From Providencia vermicola (GTDB lineage Bacteria > Pseudomonadota > Gammaproteobacteria > Enterobacterales > Enterobacteriaceae), in assembly GCF_010748935.1 (NCBI RefSeq), contig NZ_CP048796.1:1367001-1431000 (forward strand): a stretch of DNA of 64,000 nucleotides. Direction: 5' to 3'. Below, in pieces: positions 34,140-46,706 of this stretch. Below the pieces are notes generated by a model. It ran no database searches and was not told where the DNA came from. It worked only from the letters and a program-made list of their open reading frames with translations. A program made the position numbers and the translations under genes. Every line of letters begins with the position of its first letter. Within the stretch, counting starts at the first letter, position 1.

Positions 34140-35209
34140 GTCAAGCAAAAAGGTTACTGGTCATGGCGGGTGGGACTGGGGGACATGTTTTCCCAGGTTT
34201 AGCTGTGGCGCATTATTTGCAGGCTCAAGGCTGGGAGATCCTCTGGCTAGGTACTGCCGACCGTATGGAAGCGACACTAGTGCCGCAACATGGCATCGAC
34301 ATTGAGTTTATCCGAATATCAGGGCTCCGAGGTAAAGGCATTATGGCATTAGCGGCCGCGCCTTGGCGGATAGGCAAGGCAGTTTGCCAAGCAAAAGCGA
34401 TTATTAAGCAGTATCGACCCGATGCTGTGCTGGGGATGGGGGGCTATGTTTCTGGTCCCGGTGGAATTGCGGCATGGTTATCGGGAGTGCCCGTCATTCT
34501 GCACGAGCAAAACGGTATAGCCGGTTTAACCAATAAATGGCTTTCAAAAATAGCTAAACGTGTTTTACAGGCATTTCCGGGCGCTTTTCCGCATGCCCCT
34601 ATTGTTGGAAATCCAGTTCGTAAGGATGTATTGGCACTGCCATTGCCAGAAGAGAGATTATCGAATCGCGATGAGAGAATACGCGTACTGGTAGTAGGTG
34701 GGAGTCAAGGCGCGCGTATTTTGAATCAAATTATGCCTGAAGTTGCTGAAAAAGTCGGCAAACAGTTAAATATCTGGCACCAAGCTGGAAAAGGAAGTAA
34801 AGAATCTACCGAAGCGTTGTATAATGAAAGGCTAAAAAATTCAGTTAATTCCGAGTATAAAGTTACTGAGTTTATTGATGATATGGCTCAAGCTTACGCA
34901 TGGGCGGATATTGTGATCTGTCGTTCAGGTGCTTTAACAGTGAGTGAAATCGCTGCGGCAGGGTTACCTGCTATTTTCGTACCTTTTCAACATAAAGATC
35001 GTCAGCAATATTGGAATGCTTTACCGTTAGAAAAAGCGGGGGCGGCCAAAATACTTGAGCAACCTCAGTTTACTGCGGATAACGTCGCTAGCCTGCTGGA
35101 GCAGTGGGATCGACAAGAATTATTATCGATGGCTATCAAAGCACGTTCTTGTGCGATTACCGATGCGACCGAACGAGTCGCGGCGGTGATTAGTGAAGTG
35201 GCTAAATAG
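34136..35209 (+). CDS. murG: Lipid II-forming GlcNAc transferase MurG
   Basis: MurG adds GlcNAc to lipid I on the inner face of the membrane, giving lipid II. The 357 residues form two Rossmann domains: [19 protein letters not shown] (about 11-29), [26 protein letters not shown] (about 190) and the UDP-GlcNAc-binding [23 protein letters not shown]. Confidence 0.98.
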   Translation: MSQAKRLLVMAGGTGGHVFPGLAVAHYLQAQGWEILWLGTADRMEATLVPQHGIDIEFIRISGLRGKGIMALAAAPWRIGKAVCQAKAIIKQYRPDAVLGMGGYVSGPGGIAAWLSGVPVILHEQNGIAGLTNKWLSKIAKRVLQAFPGAFPHAPIVGNPVRKDVLALPLPEERLSNRDERIRVLVVGGSQGARILNQIMPEVAEKVGKQLNIWHQAGKGSKESTEALYNERLKNSVNSEYKVTEFIDDMAQAYAWADIVICRSGALTVSEIAAAGLPAIFVPFQHKDRQQYWNALPLEKAGAAKILEQPQFTADNVASLLEQWDRQELLSMAIKARSCAITDATERVAAVISEVAK

Positions 35210-35265
35210 CCGCGATCATCGATAAAACGACATTGATATAGAATTAACAAAAGCGAAGACATAGA

Positions 35266-36729
35266 GTGAATACACAACAGTTGGCGAAATTAAGAACAGC
35301 AGTGCCTGAAATGAGAAGAGTTCGGCACATCCATTTTGTCGGTATCGGCGGTGCTGGCATGGGTGGTATTGCCGAAGTACTGGCTAATGAAGGTTATCAA
35401 ATCAGTGGTTCTGATTTAGCGCCAAATGCAGTGACTCAGCAACTGACCGCTTTAGGAGCAACGATTTATTTTAATCATCGCCCTGAAAATGTTGAAGATG
35501 CGAGTGTTGTTGTCGTTTCAACGGCCATTTCTGCGGATAATCCAGAAATTCAGGCAGCACACGAGTTGCGTATTCCTGTTATTCGTCGTGCTGAAATGCT
35601 GGCTGAATTAATGCGTTATCGACATGGTATCGCTGTCGCAGGTACGCATGGTAAAACGACAACGACGGCTATGATTTCAGGAATTTATGCTCAAGCAGGT
35701 TTAGACCCAACATTTGTTAATGGGGGTTTAGTGAAATCTGCGGGGACTCATGCTCGTTTAGGAAGTAGCCGTTATCTGATTGCTGAAGCGGATGAGAGTG
35801 ACGCATCATTTTTACATTTGCAGCCTTTGGTTGCGGTAGTGACCAATATTGAAGCTGACCATATGGACACTTATCAAGGTAATTTTGAAACCTTGAAAGA
35901 TACGTTCATCAACTTTTTGCACAACTTACCATTTTATGGTCGTGCAGTGATGTGTATTGATGATCCGGTGATCCGCTCTTTATTACCGCGTGTAAGCCGT
36001 TATGTGACGACTTATGGTTTTAGTGACGATGCGGATGTGCGTATTGTTAAGTATGAACAAAAAGGTAATCAAGGCTTCTTTACTATCGCCCGTGAAAATA
36101 TGCCTGAGTTGACGGTGGTTCTTAATGCACCAGGTCGACACAATGCCCTTAATGCGGCAGCCGCTGTGGCGGTAGCAACGGAAGAAGGGATTGATGATCA
36201 GCATATTCTCTCTGCACTTATAGAGTTTCAGGGGACAGGGCGTCGTTTTGATTTCTTAGGCAATTATTCATTACGCCATGTTAATGGTAAAGAAGGGGAA
36301 GTGATGTTGGTTGATGATTATGGTCATCACCCAACTGAAGTGGATGCGACGATTAAAGCGGCAAGGGCGGGTTGGCCTGACAAGCGAATTGTGATGGTTT
36401 TTCAGCCACACCGCTATTCACGTACTCGCGATTTATATGACGACTTTGCACATGTTCTCAACCAAGTTGATGTGTTACTGATGTTGGAAGTGTATCCAGC
36501 GGGGGAGAAACCTGTACCCGGTGCAGATAGCCGTTCATTATGCCGAACAATTCGTGGTCGTGGTCAACTTGACCCGATTTATGTGGCAGAGCCTGAACAA
36601 GTCGCACAACTGCTCGCTCAAGCACTGGAGCCTAATGACTTAATTTTGGTTCAAGGTGCTGGAAATATTGGTAAAATAGCCCGTAATCTTGCCGAGACAA
36701 AATTACAGCCACCAATGGCAGAGGAGTAA
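35266..36729 (+). CDS. murC: UDP-MurNAc:L-alanine ligase MurC
   Basis: MurC starts the peptide stem by adding L-alanine to UDP-MurNAc. The 487 residues have [19 protein letters not shown] (about 22-40), the ATP loop [21 protein letters not shown] and [10 protein letters not shown]. Translation begins at a GTG giving [10 protein letters not shown], as in E. coli. A 56-base gap after murG is the longest in this part of the cluster. Confidence 0.98.
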   Translation: MNTQQLAKLRTAVPEMRRVRHIHFVGIGGAGMGGIAEVLANEGYQISGSDLAPNAVTQQLTALGATIYFNHRPENVEDASVVVVSTAISADNPEIQAAHELRIPVIRRAEMLAELMRYRHGIAVAGTHGKTTTTAMISGIYAQAGLDPTFVNGGLVKSAGTHARLGSSRYLIAEADESDASFLHLQPLVAVVTNIEADHMDTYQGNFETLKDTFINFLHNLPFYGRAVMCIDDPVIRSLLPRVSRYVTTYGFSDDADVRIVKYEQKGNQGFFTIARENMPELTVVLNAPGRHNALNAAAAVAVATEEGIDDQHILSALIEFQGTGRRFDFLGNYSLRHVNGKEGEVMLVDDYGHHPTEVDATIKAARAGWPDKRIVMVFQPHRYSRTRDLYDDFAHVLNQVDVLLMLEVYPAGEKPVPGADSRSLCRTIRGRGQLDPIYVAEPEQVAQLLAQALEPNDLILVQGAGNIGKIARNLAETKLQPPMAEE

Positions 36730-36733
36730 ACTC

Positions 36734-37654
36734 ATGGCCGAAAAAATTGCGGTGTTATTTGGCGGTACATCTGCTGAACGTGAAGTCTCTCTGCAATCTG
36801 GGCAGGCAGTACTTGCGGGTTTACGTCAGGCCGGTGTTGACGCTCATCCAATTGATACGAAAGACTTTCCTGTTATCACACTTAAGGAAAAAGGATTCGA
36901 TAAAGTATTTATCGCCCTTCATGGTCGTGGTGGTGAAGATGGTACTATACAAGGGATGTTGGAGTTCTTAGGGTTACCTTATACGGGGAGTGGCGTAATG
37001 GCTTCTGCTCTCAGTATGGACAAATTAAGAACCAAACAACTTTGGGAAGGCGCAGGCTTATCGGTCGCACCTTACGTTTCATTGAGTCAATTTAGCTTTA
37101 GTCAGATGACGGAAGCAAAAATTTCAACATTAGTGTCACATCTAGGACTCCCCCTTATTGTCAAACCGAGCTTAGAAGGGTCAAGTGTAGGGATGAGCAA
37201 AGTTGATAACATGGATGATTTATCAACCGCGTTGGAATTAGCATTTCGTTTCGATGAAACAGTATTAATTGAAAAGTGGTTAAGTGGGCCGGAATTTACG
37301 GTGGCGATGATTGGTGAGCAAGCGCTCCCTTCTATTCGTATTCAACCTGCTGGGGTATTTTACGATTATGATGCGAAATATCTTTCAGATGAAACACAGT
37401 ATTTTTGCCCAAGCGGCTTAGATGAAAAATCAGAAGCTGCGTTGTCACAATTGGCGGTACGTGCTTATCAAGCTGTTGGTTGTCGTGGTTGGGGACGCGT
37501 TGATGTGATGCAAGACAGTGATGGTCAGTTCTATTTATTAGAGGTGAATACCTCACCAGGCATGACGAGCCACAGTTTAGTTCCGATGGCCGCACGTCAA
37601 GCAGGTATGGATTTTTCGCAGTTGGTGGTACGTATTTTGGAATTGGCTAACTGA
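36734..37654 (+). CDS. ddlB: D-alanine:D-alanine ligase B
   Basis: DdlB makes the D-Ala-D-Ala dipeptide used by MurF. The 306 residues equal E. coli DdlB. ATP-grasp motifs are [17 protein letters not shown] (about 8-24), [22 protein letters not shown] and [12 protein letters not shown]. The ATG at 36734 follows GAGGAG in the end of murC and matches the family start; the frame itself extends upstream. Confidence 0.97.
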   Translation: MAEKIAVLFGGTSAEREVSLQSGQAVLAGLRQAGVDAHPIDTKDFPVITLKEKGFDKVFIALHGRGGEDGTIQGMLEFLGLPYTGSGVMASALSMDKLRTKQLWEGAGLSVAPYVSLSQFSFSQMTEAKISTLVSHLGLPLIVKPSLEGSSVGMSKVDNMDDLSTALELAFRFDETVLIEKWLSGPEFTVAMIGEQALPSIRIQPAGVFYDYDAKYLSDETQYFCPSGLDEKSEAALSQLAVRAYQAVGCRGWGRVDVMQDSDGQFYLLEVNTSPGMTSHSLVPMAARQAGMDFSQLVVRILELAN

Positions 37655-37655
37655 T

Positions 37656-38465
37656 ATGTCACAGGCAGCATTAAATGTTCGACATCATAAGCATAATGAT
37701 GGCAGCAATGACCCAAACTCAGGCCCAAGTAATGGGGCATTTCTTGGTGGGTTGATTTTTTTCTTAATGGTTGTTGGAACAATCATTTGGAGTGGCTGGA
37801 CCGTCATGAATTGGATGAAAGATGCGGACAGGCTGCCAATGTCAAAGTTAGTACTGACGGGGGAGCGTCATTACACAACGAATGATGATGTCAGAAAAGC
37901 GATATTAGCACTTGGTCAACCGGGCACGTTTATGACCGTGGATGTCAATGCCATTCAAAATCAGATCAGTGCTATGCCATGGATACGTCAAGTCACAGTT
38001 CGTAAACAGTGGCCTGATGAGTTAAAGATTCATCTGGTAGAATATGTTCCTTACGCTCGTTGGAATGATCAGAACATGGTTGATAGTGAAGGGCGAGTTT
38101 TTAGCCTCCCCGCGAGTGAGAGTAACAAAGGCGATTATGCGTTACTTTATGGCCCTCAAGGTAGCCAAAAAGAAGTTATCAAAGAGTATGTTGAATTTAA
38201 AAGAATACTGGCAGAACAAAATTTAAAATTGAAATCAGTCTCTATGACTGCACGCCATGCTTGGCAACTTATTTTAGATAATGATGTTCGAATAGAACTT
38301 GGAAAAAAAGATGTACTTGAGCGGTTAAATCGTTTCCTTGAACTTTATCCGCTGTTGCAGCAAACCACAGATAAACGTGTTGATTATGTCGATCTTCGTT
38401 ATACCAGTGGCGCTGCGGTGGGGTGGGCTCCTTTATTAGTGGATGCACCACTGGAGTTACAATAA
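37656..38465 (+). CDS. ftsQ: Cell division protein FtsQ
   Basis: FtsQ is a bitopic divisome protein that recruits FtsL and FtsB. The 269 residues have a cytoplasmic tail, a membrane segment at about 29-48 ([20 protein letters not shown]), and a POTRA domain beginning [46 protein letters not shown] is strongly conserved. It starts one base after the ddlB stop codon. Confidence 0.97.
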   Translation: MSQAALNVRHHKHNDGSNDPNSGPSNGAFLGGLIFFLMVVGTIIWSGWTVMNWMKDADRLPMSKLVLTGERHYTTNDDVRKAILALGQPGTFMTVDVNAIQNQISAMPWIRQVTVRKQWPDELKIHLVEYVPYARWNDQNMVDSEGRVFSLPASESNKGDYALLYGPQGSQKEVIKEYVEFKRILAEQNLKLKSVSMTARHAWQLILDNDVRIELGKKDVLERLNRFLELYPLLQQTTDKRVDYVDLRYTSGAAVGWAPLLVDAPLELQ

Positions 38466-38501
38466 TGAATATTGCTAATAACTCAGACTAGGCAGAAGCA
38501 A

Positions 38502-39758
38502 ATGATCAAAACGACGGACAGAAAATTAGTTGTAGGCCTTGAAATTGGGACTTCCAAGGTGTCGGCCCTTGTAGGCGAAATTCTGCCCGATGGTATGGTG
38601 AATATTATCGGGGTGGGAAGTTGTCCATCTCGTGGAATGGACAAAGGTGGCGTTAACGATCTGGAGTCAGTCGTTAAATGTGTACAAAGGGCGATTGATC
38701 AGGCTGAGCTGATGGCAGATTGCCAAATTTCTTCAGTTTATCTTGCGTTATCGGGTAAGCATGTTAGCTGTCAAAATGAAATTGGTATGGTACCTGTGTC
38801 GGAAGAAGAAGTGACACAAGAAGATGTTGACAGTGTTGTTCATACCGCTAAATCAGTCCGAGTTCGCGATGAACATCGCATTCTTCATGTTATACCGCAA
38901 GAATTCGCGATTGATTATCAAGAAGGTATTAAGAACCCTGTTGGTTTGTCTGGTGTACGTATGCAAGCCAAAGTTCATTTGATCACTTGCCACAACGATA
39001 TGGCAAAAAATATCGTGAAAGCCGTTGAACGTTGTGGGCTGAAAGTTGATCAGTTAATTTTTGCTGGACTTGCTGCTAGCTATTCTGTTTTGACGGAAGA
39101 TGAGCGGGAGTTGGGGGTTTGTGTCGTTGATATTGGCGGCGGCACGATGGATATGGCGGTGTACACCGGTGGTGCATTACGTCATACCAAAGTGATTCCT
39201 TATGCAGGCAATGTTGTGACCAGCGATATTGCTTATGCTTTTGGAACTCCACCAAGTGATGCAGAAGCGATCAAAGTTCGTCATGGCTGTGCTGTCGGTT
39301 CGATAGTCAGCAAAGATGAAACGGTGGAAGTACCTAGCGTGGGAGGACGCCCACCAAGAAGTCTGCAACGTCAGACTTTAGCGGAGGTCATTGAACCACG
39401 CTATACAGAGCTGTTAAACCTCGTAAACGAAGAAATTTTAAATTTACAGGAACAGTTACGTCAACAAGGTGTCAAACACCATTTGGCAGCGGGGATCGTG
39501 CTTACTGGAGGCGCTGCGCAAATAGACGGTCTCGTCGAATGTGCACAAAAAGTCTTCCATACACAAGTCAGGATTGGTACCCCGCTCAATATAACAGGCT
39601 TAACGGATTATGCTCAGGAGCCATACTATTCAACTGCGGTTGGGCTTCTGCATTACGGTAAAGAAAGCCATCTTGGCGATGATACCGAAACGGAAAAACG
39701 TGCTTCAGTTAAAGGGTGGTTTAGTAAAATCACTGGTTGGCTGAGAAAAGAATTTTAA
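38502..39758 (+). CDS. ftsA: Cell division protein FtsA
   Basis: FtsA is an actin-fold ATPase that tethers FtsZ to the membrane. The 418 residues (420 in E. coli) start [26 protein letters not shown]. The phosphate loop is [15 protein letters not shown] (about 206-220), and the C-terminal amphipathic membrane helix is [14 protein letters not shown]. The ATG at 38502 is the family start; an upstream TTG in frame is not expected to be used. Confidence 0.98.
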   Translation: MIKTTDRKLVVGLEIGTSKVSALVGEILPDGMVNIIGVGSCPSRGMDKGGVNDLESVVKCVQRAIDQAELMADCQISSVYLALSGKHVSCQNEIGMVPVSEEEVTQEDVDSVVHTAKSVRVRDEHRILHVIPQEFAIDYQEGIKNPVGLSGVRMQAKVHLITCHNDMAKNIVKAVERCGLKVDQLIFAGLAASYSVLTEDERELGVCVVDIGGGTMDMAVYTGGALRHTKVIPYAGNVVTSDIAYAFGTPPSDAEAIKVRHGCAVGSIVSKDETVEVPSVGGRPPRSLQRQTLAEVIEPRYTELLNLVNEEILNLQEQLRQQGVKHHLAAGIVLTGGAAQIDGLVECAQKVFHTQVRIGTPLNITGLTDYAQEPYYSTAVGLLHYGKESHLGDDTETEKRASVKGWFSKITGWLRKEF

Positions 39759-39814
39759 TTTTTATTCAGAAGCATATTATTAGCTTCGAAGTAAGCACAA
39801 AACGGAGAGACATT

Positions 39815-40984
39815 ATGTTTGAACCAATGGAGCTAACCAACGATGCGGTGATTAAAGTCATCGGCGTTGGTGGCGGCGGCGGTAACGCCGTTGAACACAT
39901 GGTGCGTGAGCGTATTGAAGGCGTTGAGTTTTTTGCCGTCAATACTGACGCACAGGCACTGCGCAAAACCGCAGTCGGACAAACAATCCAGATTGGTACT
40001 GGTATTACTAAAGGCCTAGGTGCAGGAGCAAACCCTGAAGTAGGTCGTAATGCCGCTGAAGAAGATCGTGAAGCTTTACGCAATGCACTTGATGGTGCAG
40101 ACATGGTCTTCATTGCAGCCGGTATGGGTGGTGGTACAGGTACAGGTGCTGCTCCAGTCGTGGCTGAAGTTGCTAAAGAGCTGGGTATACTAACGGTTGC
40201 CGTCGTGACTAAGCCTTTCAATTTTGAAGGCAAAAAGCGTATGGCATTTGCGGAATCGGGAATTACTGAGTTATCAAAACATGTTGACTCATTGATTACG
40301 ATCCCGAACGATAAACTATTAAAAGTCTTAGGTCGTGGTATCTCTTTATTGGATGCTTTTGGTGCTGCAAACGATGTCCTTAAAGGTGCCGTTCAAGGGA
40401 TTGCAGAACTGATCACACGCCCTGGCTTGATGAACGTGGACTTTGCTGACGTACGCACTGTTATGTCAGAAATGGGCTACGCAATGATGGGTTCAGGTGT
40501 TGCTCGTGGTGAAGATCGTGCTGAAGAAGCGGCTGAAATGGCTATTTCAAGTCCACTTCTAGAAGATATCGACCTTTCTGGCGCGCGCGGCGTTCTTGTC
40601 AACATTACCGCTGGTTTCGATCTGCGTTTGGATGAGTTTGAAACGGTCGGTAATACCATTCGTGCATTCGCATCTGATAATGCGACCGTTGTTATTGGTA
40701 CATCACTCGACCCTGAGATGAATGATGAACTACGTGTTACTGTTGTTGCAACAGGTATTGGGATGGACAAGCGTCCAGAAATTACACTGGTCAATAACAA
40801 AATGTCACAGCAGGTTTCTATGGAACAGCGCTACCAGCAAATGCAAAGTAGCATGTCTTCTATGTCTTCATTGACAGAAGAAAAACCAGCTGCGGCGAAA
40901 GCGGTGAATGACCAAAATACGCAAACAAATAAAGAACCTGATTATTTGGATATTCCTGCATTTTTGCGTAAACAGGCCGATTAA
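39815..40984 (+). CDS. ftsZ: Cell division GTPase FtsZ
   Basis: FtsZ is the tubulin homologue forming the Z ring. The 389 residues have the nucleotide loop [13 protein letters not shown] (about 105-117) and the T7 loop [15 protein letters not shown]. After a variable linker comes the C-terminal peptide [14 protein letters not shown], which binds FtsA, ZipA and ZapD. The ATG at 39815 with GGAGAG upstream gives [10 protein letters not shown], as in E. coli. Confidence 0.99.
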   Translation: MFEPMELTNDAVIKVIGVGGGGGNAVEHMVRERIEGVEFFAVNTDAQALRKTAVGQTIQIGTGITKGLGAGANPEVGRNAAEEDREALRNALDGADMVFIAAGMGGGTGTGAAPVVAEVAKELGILTVAVVTKPFNFEGKKRMAFAESGITELSKHVDSLITIPNDKLLKVLGRGISLLDAFGAANDVLKGAVQGIAELITRPGLMNVDFADVRTVMSEMGYAMMGSGVARGEDRAEEAAEMAISSPLLEDIDLSGARGVLVNITAGFDLRLDEFETVGNTIRAFASDNATVVIGTSLDPEMNDELRVTVVATGIGMDKRPEITLVNNKMSQQVSMEQRYQQMQSSMSSMSSLTEEKPAAAKAVNDQNTQTNKEPDYLDIPAFLRKQAD

Positions 40985-41025
40985 TTTTAATTATATTGGT
41001 TTCTCCGCTTTTTGTGCTAAACTTT

Positions 41026-41057
41026 CCTGCTGGTTATCTAGTATGATAATCAGCAGG
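41026..41057 (+). other. Stem-loop between ftsZ and lpxC
   Basis: CCTGCTGGTTATC and GATAATCAGCAGG form a 13-bp stem with one G-U pair and a 6-base loop. No T-run follows. It lies in the 99-base ftsZ-lpxC gap and could be a processing or partial termination site between the dcw cluster and lpxC. Confidence 0.7.
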
Positions 41058-41065
41058 ACGGATAA

Positions 41066-42001
<936 letters not shown>

Positions 42002-42059
42002 TCAAGTTAAGTTGGTAAACAGTTGAATCAGTTGTTGTTATAAAACGTGAATGTCAGCG

Positions 42060-42581
42060 TTAATCTTTTCTGTTGGTTGTGCTGGTACTCTCTCCGGCCA
42101 GCGCAGCCAGCCGCTCTAGTCTCTGTTTTAAATCTTTTGAACTATTCTCTGCTAAACGTAAAAGATGCTTAGCCGTTTCCGCACTTATTCTCCGTTCATT
42201 CCTAGTTTGCATATTTTTAACTGTTTGATTATTCAGTGAGCTATTTTCAGTCTTTTTTCGCATAAGAGTAGGATTGATTCTGATGTCTATGGAAGATAAA
42301 GATGGTAGAATAGAGCCTCGTAATGCAGAAAGTAGATTAAGTTTTTCGTAATTTAATCGGGTCATCCAGCTTGCATTAGCAACCTCGATAATCAAAATGC
42401 TGTTACGATAGTTTGCAACGCGGCACATCGGCTTAAGTTCGCTAGGGAGCAATCCTTTAACAGCTTTGTTAAGCCGATTAATCGCGTTAGCAGTACGCTG
42501 AATAGTTAATAGGGGGCTGCTCGTTTTAGCGAGTGACTCCTCAAGGACATCGAATAATGCTTGTGGGTGACTATCTCTCAT
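42060..42581 (-). CDS. DUF721 family protein, DciA-like
   Basis: The 173-residue protein has a DUF721/DciA-like domain at about 20-110, with INRLNKAVKGLLPSELKPMCRVANYRNSILIIEVANASWMTRLNYEK. A charged C-terminal tail follows. DciA is the ancestral loader or partner of the DnaB helicase, which E. coli replaced with phage-derived DnaC. Whether this copy still works in replication is unknown. It is convergent with lpxC and divergent from secM. E. coli K-12 lacks a gene at this spot, although related enterobacteria keep one. Confidence 0.75.
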   Translation of the reverse strand: MRDSHPQALFDVLEESLAKTSSPLLTIQRTANAINRLNKAVKGLLPSELKPMCRVANYRNSILIIEVANASWMTRLNYEKLNLLSALRGSILPSLSSIDIRINPTLMRKKTENSSLNNQTVKNMQTRNERRISAETAKHLLRLAENSSKDLKQRLERLAALAGESTSTTNRKD

Positions 42582-42687
42582 TTTTCGGCTCCGCCTAATG
42601 TGTTAGGTTTATTCTTAAGTATAGCTTGAGTAGTATAACGCGAACTTGAATAAAAATAGTGTAACAGCAACATAATATAAGACTTTG

Positions 42688-43212
42688 ATGGGCATTTTAA
42701 ATCTTTGGCGACAATTTGGTAGAAGATACTTGTGGTCTCATTTCCTATTAGGACTTGTCGCTACAGGGATTGGCATGCCTGCGATTTTAAATGCCTTATC
42801 AGATGCTCAGCAAACCCAGTTTAATTCGTCTGTTAATCGCCAAAATCAAGCGGTTAGTGCTTTTGATAACTTATTTGCACAACAACAACCCCAACGTTCT
42901 TCACCGTCCTCGTCGTATTCTGTGAATTATTGGCAGCAACATGCGGTTAGGAATGTCATTCGACAACTGACTTTCGCTTTTTCAAACACTGAAGATGGCG
43001 ATACGAATTTACAAGATGAAGCTAAAGGTTCACTACTAGCTCCACAAGTCATGCTTGATACGTTGTATGCCATGCTGGCACAACGTTCACTTCAATGGGG
43101 TGACAATGTTACCCAACCGGAACGCTACGCTTTTCCACATTTTGTAGCATATCAACCTGCAATTTGGGTTGCTCAGGTTCATGGGATCCGTGCCGGTCCT
43201 CTTATGAGTTAA
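42688..43212 (+). CDS. secM: Secretion monitor SecM
   Basis: SecM is a secreted arrest peptide whose translational stalling exposes the secA ribosome site when export is slow. The 174 residues begin with a signal-like segment (HFLLGLVATGIGMPAIL, about 19-35). They end in the arrest sequence YQPAIWVAQVHGIRAGP (155-171) plus three residues. Against E. coli FSTPVWISQAQGIRAGP, Phe is Tyr and Ile156 is Val; Trp and GIRAGP are kept. secA starts 103 bases downstream in the expected order. The ATG at 42688 is used. Confidence 0.9.
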   Translation: MGILNLWRQFGRRYLWSHFLLGLVATGIGMPAILNALSDAQQTQFNSSVNRQNQAVSAFDNLFAQQQPQRSSPSSSYSVNYWQQHAVRNVIRQLTFAFSNTEDGDTNLQDEAKGSLLAPQVMLDTLYAMLAQRSLQWGDNVTQPERYAFPHFVAYQPAIWVAQVHGIRAGPLMS

Positions 43213-43314
43213 TTAGCAATAACATTGTCGATCTTGAGATATGCACTATGTTCTAAGCAAATTACATGATTTAATTGTTTAGTAATTAACTGAATTACCT
43301 GAGAATATATAAAT

Positions 43315-46026
43315 ATGTTAACAAAATTATTAACCAAAGTTTTTGGTAGTCGTAATGACCGTACCCTCCGCCGTCTACGTAAAGAAGTCGAAAAGATTAA
43401 TCGTCTTGAGCCGGAGTTTGAAAAGTTAAGTGATGATGAACTCAAAGCTAAAACCCAAGAATTCCGTGAGCGTCTGAGTAAAAACGAAAGCCTTGAAAGC
43501 ATCATTCCTGAAGCGTTTGCAACTGTTCGAGAAGCCAGTAAACGTGTTTTTGGTATGCGTCACTTTGATGTACAGCTGATTGGTGGGATGGTTTTGAACG
43601 AGCGCTGTATCGCTGAGATGCGTACTGGTGAAGGTAAAACACTGACAGCGACTCTCCCTGCTTACTTGAACGCATTAACGGGTAAAGGGGTTCACGTTGT
43701 TACAGTTAACGACTATTTGGCGAAACGTGATGCTGAAAACAACCGTCCATTATTCGAATTTTTAGGCCTGAGTGTTGGTATAAACCTTCCAGGTATGCCT
43801 GCAGGACTTAAGCGTGAAGCTTATGCGGCTGATATTACTTATGGTACTAACAACGAATTCGGCTTTGACTACTTACGTGACAACATGGCATTTAGCCCAG
43901 AAGAGCGCGTGCAGCGTAAATTACACTACGCATTGGTGGATGAGGTTGACTCAATTCTTATCGATGAAGCGCGTACACCACTTATTATTTCTGGTCCGGC
44001 TGAAGATAGCTCAGAACTGTACAAAAAAGTTGATAAATTAATTCCTAAACTTGTGCGTCAAGAGAAGGAAGACTCTGACACTTTCCAAGGTGAAGGGCAT
44101 TTCTCAGTAGATGAGAAATCACGTCAGGTCACGCTGACTGAGCGTGGGTTAGTACTGATTGAGCAACTGTTAACGGAAGAAGGCTTAATGGAAGAAGGTG
44201 AATCACTGTATTCTCCATCAAACATTATGCTGATGCATCACGTGATGGCAGGCTTACGCGCTCATGCGTTATTTACACTGGATGTGGATTATATTGTTAA
44301 AGACGGTCAAGTTATCATCGTTGATGAACATACAGGCCGTACAATGGAAGGCCGCCGTTGGTCTGATGGCTTGCACCAAGCGGTGGAAGCAAAAGAAGGT
44401 GTTGAGATCCAAAATGAAAACCAAACACTGGCATCAATTACCTTCCAAAACTATTTCCGCTTATACGAAAAACTGGCGGGTATGACGGGAACCGCGGATA
44501 CCGAGGCATTTGAGTTTAGCTCTATCTATAAATTAGATACCATTGTTATCCCAACTAACCGTCCTATGATCCGTAAGGATTTACCTGACTTAGTCTATAT
44601 GACTGAAGAGGATAAATTCGCAGCGATTATTGAAGATATCCGTGAAAGAACACAAAACGGTCAACCCGTGCTCGTGGGGACTATCTCAATTGAGAAATCA
44701 GAGCTGATTTCTAATGCATTGAGAAAAGCAAAAATTGAACATAATGTATTGAACGCGAAATTCCATGCTTTAGAAGCGGATATTGTTGCGAACGCAGGTC
44801 AAGCTGGAGCGGTTACTATCGCGACTAACATGGCTGGTCGTGGTACGGATATTATGTTGGGTGGTAGTTGGCAATCTGAGGTTGCAGCTTTGGAAGCGCC
44901 AACTCAAGAGCAAATTGATGAAATCAAGGCGCGTTGGAAAGAGCGTCATGACGCGGTACTTGCTGCTGGTGGTTTACATATCATCGGTACAGAACGTCAT
45001 GAATCTCGTCGTATCGATAACCAGTTACGAGGTCGTGCGGGTCGTCAAGGTGATGCCGGTTCTTCACGTTTCTACCTCTCCATGGAAGATGCATTGATGC
45101 GTATTTTTGCCTCTGATCGTGTCACAGGCATGATGCGTAAATTAGGCATGAAACCGGGTGAAGCGATTGAACACCCATGGGTCACGAAAGCTATTGCAAA
45201 TGCGCAACGTAAAGTTGAAAACCGTAACTTTGATATTCGTAAGCAGCTGCTTGAATATGATGATGTAGCGAGTGACCAACGTCGTGCTATTTATACTCAG
45301 CGTAATGAGCTGCTTGACGGTGGTGATATTAAAGAAACGGTAGATAGCATTCGTCAAGATGTATTCACGACCACTATTGATGCCTATATTCCACCACAAT
45401 CTTTGGAAGAAATGTGGGACATTGAAGGGCTACAAAAACGCTTAGTCAGTGATTTCGATTTAGATTTACCAATCAAAGAATGGTTGGATAAAGAGCCTGA
45501 ATTACATGAAGAAACTCTTCGTGAGCGTATTATGGAAAAAGCCATTGAAATCTATCAGAAAAAAGAAGAGATCGTTGGCGCGGAAATGATGCGTAATTTC
45601 GAAAAAGGTGTCATGCTACAGACGTTAGATACATTGTGGAAAGAGCATTTGGCTTCGATGGATTATTTACGTCAAGGTATCCATTTGCGTGGTTACGCGC
45701 AGAAAGATCCAAAACAAGAATATAAGCGTGAATCTTTCAACATGTTTGCGAATATGCTTGAATCGTTGAAATACGAGGTTATCAGTACACTATCTAAAGT
45801 TCAGGTTCGTTTACCTGAAGAAGTTGAAGCTTTAGAACAACAGCGTAAAGAAGAAGCAGAACGCTTAGCGAAAAAACAGCAGTTGAGTCATGATGCCGGC
45901 GCTGAATCATTGATGTCTGAAGCTGAAGCACAGATAGCCACACAGGGCCATAAAATCGGTCGTAATGATCCTTGTCCTTGTGGTTCAGGCAAAAAATATA
46001 AGCAATGTCATGGTCGCTTAAAGTAA
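43315..46026 (+). CDS. secA: Preprotein translocase ATPase SecA
   Basis: SecA drives post-translational export through SecYEG. The 903 residues (901 in E. coli) have Walker A MRTGEGKT (about 102-109), Walker [25 protein letters not shown] and [15 protein letters not shown]. The C-terminal zinc-binding tail [14 protein letters not shown] binds SecB. Its expression is expected to be coupled to SecM stalling. Confidence 0.99.
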   Translation: MLTKLLTKVFGSRNDRTLRRLRKEVEKINRLEPEFEKLSDDELKAKTQEFRERLSKNESLESIIPEAFATVREASKRVFGMRHFDVQLIGGMVLNERCIAEMRTGEGKTLTATLPAYLNALTGKGVHVVTVNDYLAKRDAENNRPLFEFLGLSVGINLPGMPAGLKREAYAADITYGTNNEFGFDYLRDNMAFSPEERVQRKLHYALVDEVDSILIDEARTPLIISGPAEDSSELYKKVDKLIPKLVRQEKEDSDTFQGEGHFSVDEKSRQVTLTERGLVLIEQLLTEEGLMEEGESLYSPSNIMLMHHVMAGLRAHALFTLDVDYIVKDGQVIIVDEHTGRTMEGRRWSDGLHQAVEAKEGVEIQNENQTLASITFQNYFRLYEKLAGMTGTADTEAFEFSSIYKLDTIVIPTNRPMIRKDLPDLVYMTEEDKFAAIIEDIRERTQNGQPVLVGTISIEKSELISNALRKAKIEHNVLNAKFHALEADIVANAGQAGAVTIATNMAGRGTDIMLGGSWQSEVAALEAPTQEQIDEIKARWKERHDAVLAAGGLHIIGTERHESRRIDNQLRGRAGRQGDAGSSRFYLSMEDALMRIFASDRVTGMMRKLGMKPGEAIEHPWVTKAIANAQRKVENRNFDIRKQLLEYDDVASDQRRAIYTQRNELLDGGDIKETVDSIRQDVFTTTIDAYIPPQSLEEMWDIEGLQKRLVSDFDLDLPIKEWLDKEPELHEETLRERIMEKAIEIYQKKEEIVGAEMMRNFEKGVMLQTLDTLWKEHLASMDYLRQGIHLRGYAQKDPKQEYKRESFNMFANMLESLKYEVISTLSKVQVRLPEEVEALEQQRKEEAERLAKKQQLSHDAGAESLMSEAEAQIATQGHKIGRNDPCPCGSGKKYKQCHGRLK

Positions 46027-46046
46027 TTTAATATCACATCACACAA

Positions 46047-46067
46047 GGCGGGGTAACCCGCCTTTTT
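46047..46067 (+). terminator. Terminator after secA
   Basis: GGCGGG and CCCGCC form a stem with a 4-base loop followed by five T, 20 bases beyond secA. It lies only 13 bases before mutT, so mutT expression depends on partial read-through or its own promoter. Confidence 0.88.
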
Positions 46068-46079
46068 AACGAAGAAATT

Positions 46080-46469
46080 ATGGAAAAAAAACATCTGTAT
46101 ATTGCCGCTGGCATCATCCGTAATGATGACCACAAAATATTTATTACTGAGCGCCCAAGTGGCACTCATATGGCGGGTTTTTGGGAATTCCCTGGCGGAA
46201 AATTAGAACACGGGGAACAGCCTGAAGATGCGTTAATTCGCGAGTTAGAAGAGGAAGTAGGGATAATTGTCACTGAATGTGAGCTCTTTCACTGTGTTGA
46301 ACATGAATTTGATGAACGCCGTGTGACTCTCTACTTTTATATGGTTTCTCGTTGGGAAAATGAGCCTTATGGGAAAGAGGGACAAAAAAGCCGTTGGGTC
46401 GATCAGAAAGATTTAGTGGCTAGTGAGTTCCCACCTGCGAATCGTATTATTATTGATATGCTAAAATAA
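46080..46469 (+). CDS. mutT: 8-oxo-dGTP diphosphatase MutT
   Basis: MutT removes 8-oxo-dGTP from the nucleotide pool, preventing A:T to C:G changes. The 129 residues equal E. coli. The Nudix box GGKLEHGEQPEDALIREL followed by EEEVGI is complete (about 38-61). AAGIIRNDDHKIFITERPSGTHMAGFWEFPGG matches the family. Confidence 0.95.
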   Translation: MEKKHLYIAAGIIRNDDHKIFITERPSGTHMAGFWEFPGGKLEHGEQPEDALIRELEEEVGIIVTECELFHCVEHEFDERRVTLYFYMVSRWENEPYGKEGQKSRWVDQKDLVASEFPPANRIIIDMLK

Positions 46470-46625
46470 TTTTCCCTGAACTCACCGTCTGTTAAGAGGG
46501 GATTAATCATCATTTCTGTGCTGATAGAAGAGGGTGATTAAAATCAGGCTGTGAGTAAAAGTAAGGTAAGCTTTCGTTTATTAAGCGGTTTACGCTAAAG
46601 TGAAATGGCGCGAGTTATTCGCATA

Positions 46626-46671
46626 ATGCCTTATATTCCCGTTAATTTATTAACAACAGGATATAAGGCAT
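46626..46671. repeat. Nested inverted repeat between mutT and yacG
   Basis: ATGCCTTATAT at 46626-46636 and ATATAAGGCAT at 46661-46671 are perfect 11-bp arms. Inside them GTTAAT (46641) and ATTAAC (46649) form a second pair. It lies between convergent mutT and yacG. It may be a bidirectional terminator-like structure or a small repeated palindrome; nothing else explains the 237-base gap. Confidence 0.6.
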
Positions 46672-46706
46672 GTCATTAACAGCAATAGCTATCTTGCTTG
46701 TTGCTA

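Noticed and set aside
39766-40233. Minus-strand open frame opposite ftsZ (155 codons)
   Set aside because: Shadow of the codon pattern of a highly conserved gene; the product resembles nothing and the sense gene is certain.
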